Positions 1 through 5,257 of a stretch of DNA of 6,078 nt are shown here, piece after piece. Source of the DNA: Candidatus Zipacnadia bacterium (GTDB taxonomy: Bacteria; Armatimonadota; Zipacnadia; Zipacnadales; UBA5352). Every line of letters begins with the position of its first letter. Positions within the stretch are counted from its first letter, which is position 1. The DNA lies in the NCBI GenBank assembly GCA_029820915.1, contig JALGUI010000570.1, positions 1 to 6,078 on the forward strand, given 5' to 3'. Below the pieces are notes generated by a model that was not told the DNA's origin, ran no database searches, and saw nothing but the letters and a program-made list of their open reading frames with translations. Made by a program: the position numbers and the translations under genes.

Positions 1-467
1 GTGTGCTCGAACCCATCGTAGTCGAGGGCCTCGAAGATGGGCTGCCAGAGGTAGTCGACCGAGCTCCGGTCCTGTAGCTCGACCTGTGTCATTGGGAGCA
101 GAACGACCTCGACCGACTCAGGGGCATCGAAGTCGATGCCATTGCCGGACAGCCACTTGCCGCCGATATCGGGCGAGGTCAGGACGTGGAAGAGCGCCAG
201 CAGCATGTGGCTCTTGCCGCTGCCATAGCCCCCACTAATGATGAAGTTGCCCTTCCTGTCTGCGGCCTCGTCGCCCAGACTTGTGTTCAGGCGCTGGAAC
301 ATGCGCCGGAGCGCACGTGTCGCGAAGGTAGCGTCGAGGACGCGAGCAGCATCTTTCTCAAAGACGTCTTCGTCCTCAGAAAGGAGGGCGTGCAGGAAGA
401 CGATGCCGTGGAGATCGCCCTCGACGACCTCGGGCCTGATCTCGATAAGTTCGCCGATGGGACTCAC
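1..467 (-). CDS. DUF499-like P-loop ATPase, N-terminal part (runs off left edge)
   Basis: Only the first 155 codons are in the window. The frame is closed upstream by a TGA at 474-476 and the first start is GTG at 465-467, preceded by GAGG four bases away. Residues 79-87 read GGYGSGKSH, a Walker A motif in which K85 and S86 would bind the nucleotide phosphates. The pattern before it (IRPEVVEGDL, a short acidic stretch, an F-x-T-R-x-L-like helix, then the P-loop followed by MLLALFHVL) resembles the N-terminus of DUF499-type ATPases. Those are large proteins, often over 900 aa, found in anti-phage or DNA-modification operons with methyltransferases and helicases. Walker B and later motifs lie outside the window. 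The family assignment is by pattern recall; BREX BrxC-type or DUF6079-type ATPases are alternatives. It is probably cytoplasmic and the next gene of the operon after the 326-aa protein. Confidence 0.72.
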   Translation of the reverse strand, partial: MSPIGELIEIRPEVVEGDLHGIVFLHALLSEDEDVFEKDAARVLDATFATRALRRMFQRLNTSLGDEAADRKGNFIISGGYGSGKSHMLLALFHVLTSPDIGGKWLSGNGIDFDAPESVEVVLLPMTQVELQDRSSVDYLWQPIFEALDYDGFEH

Positions 468-473
468 CCAACC

Positions 474-602
474 TCACCGCCGATGAGCAGCGCTCTGATT
501 CCTGTGAGCGGGGACATGCGCAAGAGGTCCCCCTGATGCAGAAAGCATGTTCCTGATAGGGATGTCCGGTTCCTCCCGCGCCGCTACCCCACTCTGGGCC
601 AT
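474..602 (-). CDS. possible small ORF, 42 aa, between the two minus-strand genes
   Basis: An ATG at 600-602 lies three bases after the TAG of the 326-aa gene, with GGAG six bases before it. The frame runs 42 codons to TGA 474-476, and the ATPase GTG start follows six bases later. Spacing suggests translational coupling, and the ORF is in the same frame as the ATPase. However, third positions are only moderately GC-rich, unlike the neighbouring genes, and the peptide shows no domain, membrane segment or signal peptide. It could be a small coupling peptide, a former N-terminal extension of the ATPase cut off by a stop codon, or plain noncoding sequence. Confidence 0.22.
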   Translation of the reverse strand: MAQSGVAAREEPDIPIRNMLSASGGPLAHVPAHRNQSAAHRR

Positions 603-605
603 CTG

Positions 606-1586
606 CTACTCCGGGCGTGAAGTCGGTCTCCCTCGGGGTCGGCGGGCGATCTGGTCTTTGGTGATCTCGCCCTCGTCAACGAGCTGGTCGATGATGGCGT
701 AGACCCTGCGCCGGGCGCTCTCGAGCCGGTCCTCGGCGTCATAGGAGGCGTCGTGACGACCTCGGCGGATGGGGTGAAGGTCCTCTGCCACGAGGCGTTC
801 GGCGACCTGTGCAGGGACCATCCGGTCGCGAAGCAGAGCGAGCACGTACGCCTTCCTTTGCTCGAGACGCTGCTCTTGTGCGGTGGGCCACACCTGCGGC
901 ATACCGAGGCGCTCCGCGAGCGTCCTCCAACGCGCTAGGACATCCCCCGCGTCCGTCGGTACATTGAGCACCAGAGGACCAAGGTCCTCGCGCATGCACC
1001 TGCGGACGTCTGCCGGCGCAACGCCCATGTAGACAGGCACCTTCGCGAAGCGCAGGCTCTCGTGGAACCAGCCGTACTCCGCCATGAGTGCGCTGTCGAG
1101 CTGCAGCATATCGAGCCAGAGCGAAGGGGGATCCGTCTGGACGACTCCCTCCGCCACCAGTCTCTCCCAGTGCTGACGCCACTCGGCGGGCGACGCGGAA
1201 CGCCCTGGGCGGGGGTGCAGCAGCTTTCTGCACACGCCTCGGGCGAGGGCCCACTGATCAGGCTCGATCCAGAACGCGGGAAGCAGTCGCCGCTCCCGGG
1301 CGAGCAGCTCGAAGTAGTAGTACCGGTAGTGCCAGCGTACGCGTGGTCTGTCCGCCAGGAAGTGGCCGTCGTAGAGCCTCTGCAAGGGCGTCAGATCAAG
1401 CGGCACGGCCTGGGCGTCACTCCCGCCCTTCAGAGGCAGATCAACCGGCAACTGCCACAGGTGGATCCAGCGTCTGCGCTCACCGTCCAGTCGCTGCGGC
1501 AGTGAGAGGGGACAGTCTCGCTCGAGTTCTGTGACCAGTTGCTCGATGTGGACCGCAGCACCAAGGTCTGGCGTCTGGGGAGTCAC
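606..1586 (-). CDS. uncharacterised 326-aa protein with C-terminal AT-hook-like motif
   Basis: I do not recognise this family. The GTG start (1584-1586) is supported by AGGAG ten bases upstream and the gene ends in TAG at 606-608. The protein is rich in Trp, Tyr and Arg, with a notable aromatic run around residues 85-92 (WHYRYYYF). There are no transmembrane segments and no signal peptide. Residues 255-310 look helical and could form a winged helix (VAERLVAEDL, then ARRRVYAIIDQLVDEGEI). The tail at residues 315-321 is RRPRGRP, which matches the AT-hook core and suggests minor-groove DNA contact. It precedes the DUF499-like ATPase on the same strand, so the two are probably co-transcribed and may act in one defence or DNA-modification complex; that role is inferred from position only. 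Codon use fits the GC-rich surroundings, and the gene looks intact. Confidence 0.8.
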   Translation of the reverse strand: MTPQTPDLGAAVHIEQLVTELERDCPLSLPQRLDGERRRWIHLWQLPVDLPLKGGSDAQAVPLDLTPLQRLYDGHFLADRPRVRWHYRYYYFELLARERRLLPAFWIEPDQWALARGVCRKLLHPRPGRSASPAEWRQHWERLVAEGVVQTDPPSLWLDMLQLDSALMAEYGWFHESLRFAKVPVYMGVAPADVRRCMREDLGPLVLNVPTDAGDVLARWRTLAERLGMPQVWPTAQEQRLEQRKAYVLALLRDRMVPAQVAERLVAEDLHPIRRGRHDASYDAEDRLESARRRVYAIIDQLVDEGEITKDQIARRPRGRPTSRPE

Positions 1587-1596
1587 AGCCGTCTTG

Positions 1597-1601
1597 CTCC
1601 T
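1597..1601 (-). promoter_or_regulatory. ribosome binding site supporting the GTG start at 1586
   Basis: On the minus strand this reads AGGAG, ten bases before the GTG. There is no closer in-frame start with its own Shine-Dalgarno sequence, so it supports the GTG. Confidence 0.55.
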
Positions 1602-1643
1602 GCAATCGATAATTGTGCTTAAGCTGTTTCATGTTACGCTCTT

Positions 1644-1670
1644 TTGGCCCGCCGGTAAAGCATCTATGAT
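1644..1670 (+). promoter_or_regulatory. candidate promoter for the sigma-like regulator gene
   Basis: TATGAT at 1665-1670 matches five of six bases of a -10 box. TTGGCC at 1644-1649 is a weak -35, with a short 15-base spacer. It lies in the AT-richest part of the window, within the 151-bp divergent gap (1587-1737). It would place transcription start about 60 bases before the ATG at 1738. On the opposite strand only a poor match (GTAACA, 17 bases, AATTAT) is seen for the 326-aa gene. Both calls are weak and rest only on sequence similarity to the housekeeping sigma consensus. Confidence 0.28.
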
Positions 1671-1737
1671 CTGCAGAAGGCGGCATCATGCCATCAGAAA
1701 GCCCGTTTCTACACCTCGGCACATGGGCGTGACCACA

Positions 1738-2181
1738 ATGAAAAAAAAGAGCGTAGCACATGCCGGAGACTGGACGCCAGGAGCGGTCAACAGAGCGCTC
1801 AACCACTTCCGCGCCCGGGGACTGCCCGACGGTTTCCCGCCGTGCAGCGGCGGCCTCCCGCGCTCAGACGGCAGTCCTATCAGCCACGCTGCGGTGCGAC
1901 GAGACATGCCCGGATGTGGGCAGCTGATCGAGTTCATCGATCTGGCACGCGGGATCGCGAGGCTGCCGCCGAAGCATCGTGAGGCGGTGGAGCTGTATTT
2001 CCTATCAGGCGGCGCGCCAACCCAGAGCCAGGTGGCCTACGCGATGCAGCTCAACCAGCAGCGCGTCAGTGAGCTGCTCCGCGAAGCGAGGGAGATGATC
2101 GCTGGTGCCCTGGTGCCGGTAGAGAGATGCAGCTCAACCAGCAGCGCGTCAGTGAGCTGCTCCGCGAAGCGAGGGAGATGA
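1738..2181 (+). CDS. small sigma-70 region 4-like HTH protein with altered C-terminus
   Basis: This 147-aa protein has a basic N-terminus (MKKKS) and no recognisable sigma region 2. Residues 70-125 (for example LARGIARLPPKHREAVELY, then TQSQVAYAM and RVSELLREA) look like the HTH of sigma region 4, which binds -35 elements. Proteins of this size with only that domain are common as regulators in phages and integrative elements, so it may activate the plus-strand genes downstream. The ATG at 1738 was chosen because the protein reads naturally from there; no Shine-Dalgarno is clear. In-frame ATG 1723 and GTG 1729 are alternatives. An 83-bp tandem duplication shifts the frame after residue 129, so the last 18 residues are out-of-frame repeat sequence. 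A single-copy gene would end in PVEM after 130 residues. The HTH itself is intact. Confidence 0.7.
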   Translation: MKKKSVAHAGDWTPGAVNRALNHFRARGLPDGFPPCSGGLPRSDGSPISHAAVRRDMPGCGQLIEFIDLARGIARLPPKHREAVELYFLSGGAPTQSQVAYAMQLNQQRVSELLREAREMIAGALVPVERCSSTSSASVSCSAKRGR

Positions 2182-2208
2182 TCGCTGGTGCCCTGGTGCC
2201 GGTAGAGA
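2043..2208. repeat. exact 83-bp tandem duplication, two copies
   Basis: Copy one is 2043-2125 and copy two is 2126-2208; I see no mismatch. The bases flanking the repeat differ (2042 versus 2125, and 2126 versus 2209), which fixes the unit at 83 bp. Because 83 is not a multiple of three, the duplication frameshifts the end of the sigma-like gene, moving its stop to 2179-2181. The original stop is still visible as TAG at 2211-2213 after copy two. Confidence 0.93.
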
Positions 2209-2236
2209 TGTAGAGCTGGTCGCAGGTTCGGTTGCG

Positions 2237-2262
2237 GGCCCCGCCTCTGCCGAGGCGGGGCC
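2237..2262 (+). terminator. perfect 11-bp GC-rich hairpin after the sigma-like gene
   Basis: The arms GGCCCCGCCTC (2237-2247) and GAGGCGGGGCC (2252-2262) pair perfectly around a four-base TGCC loop. Only two T residues follow, so it lacks a classic U-tract. Its place between the regulator and the 47-aa ORF suits a terminator or an mRNA-stabilising stem. Confidence 0.55.
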
Positions 2263-2294
2263 TTCGCGTGTACGCCGTGAGCAGGAGCGAAGAG

Positions 2295-2299
2295 AGGAG
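2295..2299 (+). promoter_or_regulatory. ribosome binding site for the 47-aa ORF
   Basis: AGGAG sits seven bases before the ATG at 2307, choosing that start over in-frame positions further upstream that overlap the hairpin. Confidence 0.6.
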
Positions 2300-2306
2300 A
2301 AGCACG

Positions 2307-2450
2307 ATGGAGCACACATCAACGCAGGAAACGCACCAGGATGACCGCCAGCGCGCGGCGGAGTTCGCCAAGCTGTTGGTCAGGGCGGCGACCCGGGAGG
2401 TGCCGCGGCACAAGCCAAGCGAGGAGGACGCTACCGAAGACGGCAGTTGA
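2307..2450 (+). CDS. small hydrophilic protein, 47 aa, unknown function
   Basis: The ATG at 2307 has a good Shine-Dalgarno (AGGAG, spacing seven) and the frame ends in TGA at 2450. The peptide begins MEHTSTQETHQDD, has a short probable helix (QRAAEFAKLLVRAATRE), and ends acidic (SEEDATEDGS). It has no membrane segment, cysteines or recognisable domain. It lies between two GC-rich hairpins just ahead of the serine recombinase. Short ORFs in that position may modulate the recombinase, for example as a directionality factor, but it lacks the strongly basic or HTH character usual for excisionases. The function is unknown. The same frame is open back to 2232 without a ribosome binding site, so the shorter form is preferred. 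Confidence 0.5.
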   Translation: MEHTSTQETHQDDRQRAAEFAKLLVRAATREVPRHKPSEEDATEDGS

Positions 2451-2474
2451 CGGCCTGACTCGATGGCGGTGAGG

Positions 2475-2501
2475 GCGGCCCGGCGATAAGCGCCGGGCCG
2501 C
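2475..2501 (+). terminator. perfect 11-bp GC-rich hairpin after the 47-aa ORF
   Basis: The arms GCGGCCCGGCG (2475-2485) and CGCCGGGCCGC (2491-2501) pair around ATAAG. A G-T wobble and one more G-C pair can extend the stem. There is no U-tract. It lies 25 bases after the 47-aa ORF stop and probably limits read-through into the recombinase gene. Confidence 0.5.
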
Positions 2502-2504
2502 TCG

Positions 2505-2598
2505 CATTACGACGGGGCGTAGCGCGCCCTTTATCTGTCGGGTGCCGAGCGCCTCAACCGAAGTCAACGCCTGGAGAATACTCCATTACGAATAAAGG
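2505..2598. other. repeat-rich leader upstream of the serine recombinase; possible control or attachment region
   Basis: This gap holds several nested short repeats. CATTACGA occurs at 2505-2512 and 2584-2591. CCTTTAT (2528-2534) is the inverse of ATAAAGG (2592-2598). TGGAG and CTCCA flank AATA at 2572-2585. Serine integrases often have an attachment site or operator directly before their gene, so the position is suggestive, but no crossover core can be defined from one sequence. No convincing -35/-10 pair was found. Confidence 0.25.
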
Positions 2599-2609
2599 TC
2601 GTGCCGGAG

Positions 2610-2614
2610 AGGAG
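2610..2614 (+). promoter_or_regulatory. ribosome binding site that decides the recombinase start
   Basis: AGGAG lies seven bases before the ATG at 2622. An in-frame GTG at 2601 lies upstream of this site and lacks its own Shine-Dalgarno, so the ATG is preferred. Confidence 0.65.
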
Positions 2615-2621
2615 CAGCGCC

Positions 2622-3722
2622 ATGTTCAGCAATGGCCAGGCCGCAGAACTGGGCCGCATCGCGGCGTACACGCGCGTCTCGACGCAGGAGCAGGCTGAGG
2701 AGGGCGTATCGCTGGAGACGCAGCGGGCGCGCGTCGAGCAGTGGGCACACGACCGAGACCTTCATCAGATCGAGTTCTACACCGACGCAGGCTACTCGGG
2801 GGCGCTTGGCTACAACAGCTCGGGGAAGCAGAAGCACCGGCCGGAACTGGCGCGCCTGGTGGCTGATGTCGAGGCCGGCCGCATCGACGCCATCGTCGTC
2901 TACCGGCTGGACCGCATCTTCCGCTCGCCCGCCATCTGCGTACGCTTCCTCGACGACGTGGTGCTGGCTCACGATGTGCCGCTGATCAGCGTCGTCGAGG
3001 GCCTGGACAGCAGCCAACCCTACGGCCGCATGATAATGCAGCTCCTGTCGATCGTGTCGGGCTACTACCTGGACTGGCTGCGCGAGAATGTGTCGGACAA
3101 CCTGCGCAAGCGCATGGAGGATGGCCACCCCATGGGCATCGCGCCCTTCGGTTGGCGCTACGAGCGCACGGAAGAGGGGCAGCCGCGGCGGCTGGTGCGC
3201 GTGCCCGACCAGGGGCGCTGGCTACTGCTCATGAAGGAGATGTTCCTGAGCGGCCACAGCGTGGCGTCCATCGGCCGGCGACTGCACGAGAACGCGATCC
3301 GCACACCGCGCGGCGGGGAACACTGGACCCAGTCGGTGATCGCCCGCCTGCTGCGCAACCCCAAGCACGCCGGCTATCTGGTGGTCGGAGACGGCCACCT
3401 GGTCAGGGCAACTCACTACGAGGATCGGTACTGGGAGCTCGACGACTACCATCGGATCGAGGAACTCTTCGAGGCGCGCATCGCAATGGGGGGGACCACC
3501 GCGGCCAAGCCCACCTACCTGCTGAGCGGACTGATCACCTGTGCGCACTGCGGACAGCGCCTGTGCGGCCATCGTCACCGCGGCGGCATCTACCGGCGCT
3601 ATCGGTGCAGCCCGCCGCCAGGGCGCCGGACCCCACACTGCTCCGCGAACTCCAAGCCGGCCGAGGTGCTCGAGGGCTACGTGATCTCGATGTTGCGACG
3701 ACCAGGCGGAGGCACTGGTTGA
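2622..3722 (+). CDS. large serine recombinase, catalytic half (truncated by frameshift)
   Basis: Site-specific DNA recombinase of the resolvase/invertase superfamily; these cut both strands through a serine-DNA linkage to integrate or excise elements. Residues 12-160 form the catalytic domain: YTRVSTQEQ gives the nucleophile S20 and R18, and RLDRIFRS gives R98 and R101. Residues about 168-285 match the recombinase domain (MGIAPFGWRY, then RLLRNPKHAGYLV). A zinc ribbon follows with C307, C310, C329 and C340. As written the frame ends at 366 aa with TGA 3720-3722 after an unnatural RPGGGTG tail. The family normally continues into a coiled coil, and that continuation is present in the next frame from 3697. 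The protein made from this frame alone would lack the coiled coil that controls integrase synapsis and directionality. The ATG at 2622 has a well-placed ribosome binding site. Confidence 0.9.
   Translation: MFSNGQAAELGRIAAYTRVSTQEQAEEGVSLETQRARVEQWAHDRDLHQIEFYTDAGYSGALGYNSSGKQKHRPELARLVADVEAGRIDAIVVYRLDRIFRSPAICVRFLDDVVLAHDVPLISVVEGLDSSQPYGRMIMQLLSIVSGYYLDWLRENVSDNLRKRMEDGHPMGIAPFGWRYERTEEGQPRRLVRVPDQGRWLLLMKEMFLSGHSVASIGRRLHENAIRTPRGGEHWTQSVIARLLRNPKHAGYLVVGDGHLVRATHYEDRYWELDDYHRIEELFEARIAMGGTTAAKPTYLLSGLITCAHCGQRLCGHRHRGGIYRRYRCSPPPGRRTPHCSANSKPAEVLEGYVISMLRRPGGGTG
3693..3722 (+). other. frameshift site inside the serine recombinase gene
   Basis: Frame one reads MLRRPGGGTG and stops at TGA 3720-3722. 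The next frame, open from 3685, reads DDQAEALVDQEDGQL from 3697 and flows directly into the coiled coil. Adding one CG after position 3697 would give MLRDDQAEALVDQ, as if a CGCG had lost one dinucleotide; removing one base also restores the frame. No tRNA re-pairing site for a programmed +1 shift is evident. Confidence 0.8.
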
Positions 3723-5070
3723 CCAGGAGGACGGCCAGCTCCGCGAGCGCCTGGAGAGCCTGGATCGGCAGCTGGCGAAGGCGACCTCGGACATCGAGCG
3801 CTGGAACGACCGGATGATTGACGACCCGGAGATGGATCGCAGGCAGTTCCATCACCACAGCCGCGTCCTCAATGACCGCAAGCAGCGCCTGGAGGCCCGC
3901 CGCCGGGAGGCCGAGCGTCGGCTGGAGCGCAGTCGCTCGCGGATGCAGCGTCTCGCCCAGGTGCAGGAGCTGCTGCGGGACTTCGACGCCCTGTGGGAAG
4001 TCATGGACCCCGAAGAGCGTCGCCACGCGATCCACATGGTGGTGCGCACGGCGACGCTGGAGCACCACGAGGACGGGTCGGCGACGCTGGCGGTTACGCC
4101 GCACTTCTCCGCGGCCAGATCGTTCACCATCCCGCACCTGCATGCTCCGGTCCCGATCGGCGAGGGACGATCGCTGACCCTGCGCCAACTGGCCTTCCTG
4201 AAGCTGTATCGCGAGGGCCTGACCCGGCAGGAGATCGCGCGCCGATGGGACGTACAGCCGGGCGTGGTCAACGGCGTGGTGGGGGAGATCCGCAGACGCT
4301 GTGGGGTCGATCTGGACGCGGCCGCCAAGCTGGCGGCGCAGGCCATCGGCGAGTACGAACAGGTGCTGGTCGTGGCCGGTCGAGCGCAGCGCAGGAGGGC
4401 CACACGGGCCGACACGGCCCTGACTGACAGCCAGATCAAGGTACTGGCCCTCGTGCTGGAGGGGCACACTGCGCCCAAGATCGCCGAGCTGCTGGGCATT
4501 GGCAGTGTCAACACCGTGTACGTTCACCTGCACAACGCGCGTGAGAGCCTGGGCGCGCCCACCAGTCGGGCCGCAGCGGAGCGGGCGCGCGCTCTGGGGC
4601 TGCTCGGCCCGCGGGACACGGACAACCCGGCCAGCCTCTCGCGCCGGGAGCTGGCACTGCTCAAGCACGTTCAGGACGGACGGAGCCTGGCGCAGATCGC
4701 GAAGCGCTGGGACACCTCGGAGGAGAATGTACGCCACACCGCCGCGCGCATCAGCGGCAAGCTGGGCGAGGAAGACCTGGCAGCGGCGGCGGAGATTGTG
4801 CGTGACCAGATCGACGCCGCGGGGCCAAGCCTCCCGCTGGAAGGCCGGATGCGCGGCCGGCCGGAGAGAGACGGCAAGGTGCGCTTGACCGCGCAGGAGC
4901 AGCAAGTGCTGTCCGCCTACGCCGAGGGCCTGAGCTACCAGCAAATCGCCGGCCGGGATGTCGGTGAGGTCAGCACAGTGACGAACTGCCTGCGCCGCGT
5001 CCGCAAGTTGTTGGGGGCCAGCACCTCGGAGGCGGCCGTGGCCGAGGCGCGCCGGCGCGGCTTGCTGTAG
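3697..5070 (+). CDS. serine recombinase C-terminal half: coiled coil plus four LuxR-type HTH domains
   Basis: This frame continues the serine recombinase after the frameshift (about 457 codons, stop TAG 5068-5070). It has no start near 3697; the first ATG is at 3814 and has no Shine-Dalgarno, so independent translation is doubtful. The first 100 or so residues are a charged coiled coil (for example QLRERLESLDRQLAKA and RKQRLEARRREAERRLERSR). They are followed by the helical end typical of large serine recombinases (LWEVMDPEERRHAIHMVVR). From 4171 onward come four LuxR/GerE-type HTH domains at 4171-4353, 4417-4605, 4633-4824 and 4882-5067. The clearest is the last (RLTAQEQQVLSAYAEGLSY, ending EARRRGLL). 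Such HTHs bind DNA in response regulators, but no receiver or ligand domain is present. With the frame repaired, the whole protein would be about 815 aa. The HTH array could add DNA specificity or tether the recombinase to its sites; this is inference. Confidence 0.82.
   Translation, partial: DDQAEALVDQEDGQLRERLESLDRQLAKATSDIERWNDRMIDDPEMDRRQFHHHSRVLNDRKQRLEARRREAERRLERSRSRMQRLAQVQELLRDFDALWEVMDPEERRHAIHMVVRTATLEHHEDGSATLAVTPHFSAARSFTIPHLHAPVPIGEGRSLTLRQLAFLKLYREGLTRQEIARRWDVQPGVVNGVVGEIRRRCGVDLDAAAKLAAQAIGEYEQVLVVAGRAQRRRATRADTALTDSQIKVLALVLEGHTAPKIAELLGIGSVNTVYVHLHNARESLGAPTSRAAAERARALGLLGPRDTDNPASLSRRELALLKHVQDGRSLAQIAKRWDTSEENVRHTAARISGKLGEEDLAAAAEIVRDQIDAAGPSLPLEGRMRGRPERDGKVRLTAQEQQVLSAYAEGLSYQQIAGRDVGEVSTVTNCLRRVRKLLGASTSEAAVAEARRRGLL
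4171..5067 (+). repeat. array of four LuxR/GerE-type HTH coding units, A-B-A-B order
   Basis: Each unit starts with a short L-T or L-S box (SLT, ALT, SLS, RLT) and has an EIA/KIA/QIA scaffold helix followed by a recognition helix. Units one and three share a RWD turn and lack the GLL end. Units two and four share SLGAPTS/LLGASTS and end in GLL. The spacing from unit one to three is 154 codons and from two to four is 155, so a two-HTH module probably duplicated. The repeats are old: they are divergent in protein sequence and not obvious in DNA. Confidence 0.75.
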
Positions 5071-5160
5071 CGCAGTGTTCGCGCCAGGTTGACCCGAACC
5101 GCGCCCGCGCCGAGCGGGTGCAACTGACACACTGAGCCACGAAGGAGGCAGGAGCACCGC

Positions 5161-5189
5161 GCGGGCGGCGCCGTTCAGGCGCCGCCCGC
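5161..5189 (+). terminator. perfect 12-bp GC-rich hairpin between the two recombinase genes
   Basis: The arms GCGGGCGGCGCC (5161-5172) and GGCGCCGCCCGC (5178-5189) pair perfectly around GTTCA. No U-tract follows. It lies about 90 bases after the serine recombinase stop. A strong Shine-Dalgarno-like AAGGAGG at 5142-5148 sits just before the stem but has no start codon within range. Confidence 0.55.
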
Positions 5190-5208
5190 CACGCTGTACC
5201 GGTGCTCA

Positions 5209-5257
5209 ACAGCAATGGACGCACACTCGCTTCACAGCAAGGATGACACATCGCTTC
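5209..5257 (+). repeat. imperfect tandem repeat across the tyrosine recombinase start
   Basis: Two adjacent units of 25 and 24 bases (5209-5233 and 5234-5257) both begin ACAGCAA and end TCGCTTC, with a diverged middle. The second unit contains the ATG at 5243. It could be a protein-binding site that controls the gene, or chance similarity. Confidence 0.4.

Noticed and set aside
186..536. 116-codon plus-strand ORF
   Set aside because: It runs opposite the Walker A-containing ATPase frame and has no recognisable motif.
1531..1737. 69-residue N-terminal extension of the sigma-like protein
   Set aside because: It would overlap the 5' end of the minus-strand 326-aa gene and the whole AT-rich promoter gap, with no ribosome binding site and an unnatural peptide.
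2037..2413. Minus-strand ORFs of 92 and 115 codons with an internal peptide repeat
   Set aside because: The peptide repeat is only the 83-bp DNA duplication read on the other strand. The frames also run through the hairpin and the 47-aa ORF.
2586..3128. 180-codon minus-strand ORF
   Set aside because: It is antisense to the serine recombinase catalytic domain and shows no family pattern.
3693..3722. Programmed +1 frameshift similar to release factor 2
   Set aside because: GGT TGA C looks superficially similar, but the tRNA would re-pair poorly on GTT. The peptide between the zinc ribbon and the stop reads naturally only in the second frame, so an indel is simpler.
3535..5157. Long 540-codon minus-strand ORF opposite the recombinase C-terminal half
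   Set aside because: It is antisense to a convincing coding frame with coiled-coil and HTH domains. Its translation is low-complexity Arg/Ala/Leu with no domain, typical of a GC-rich shadow frame.
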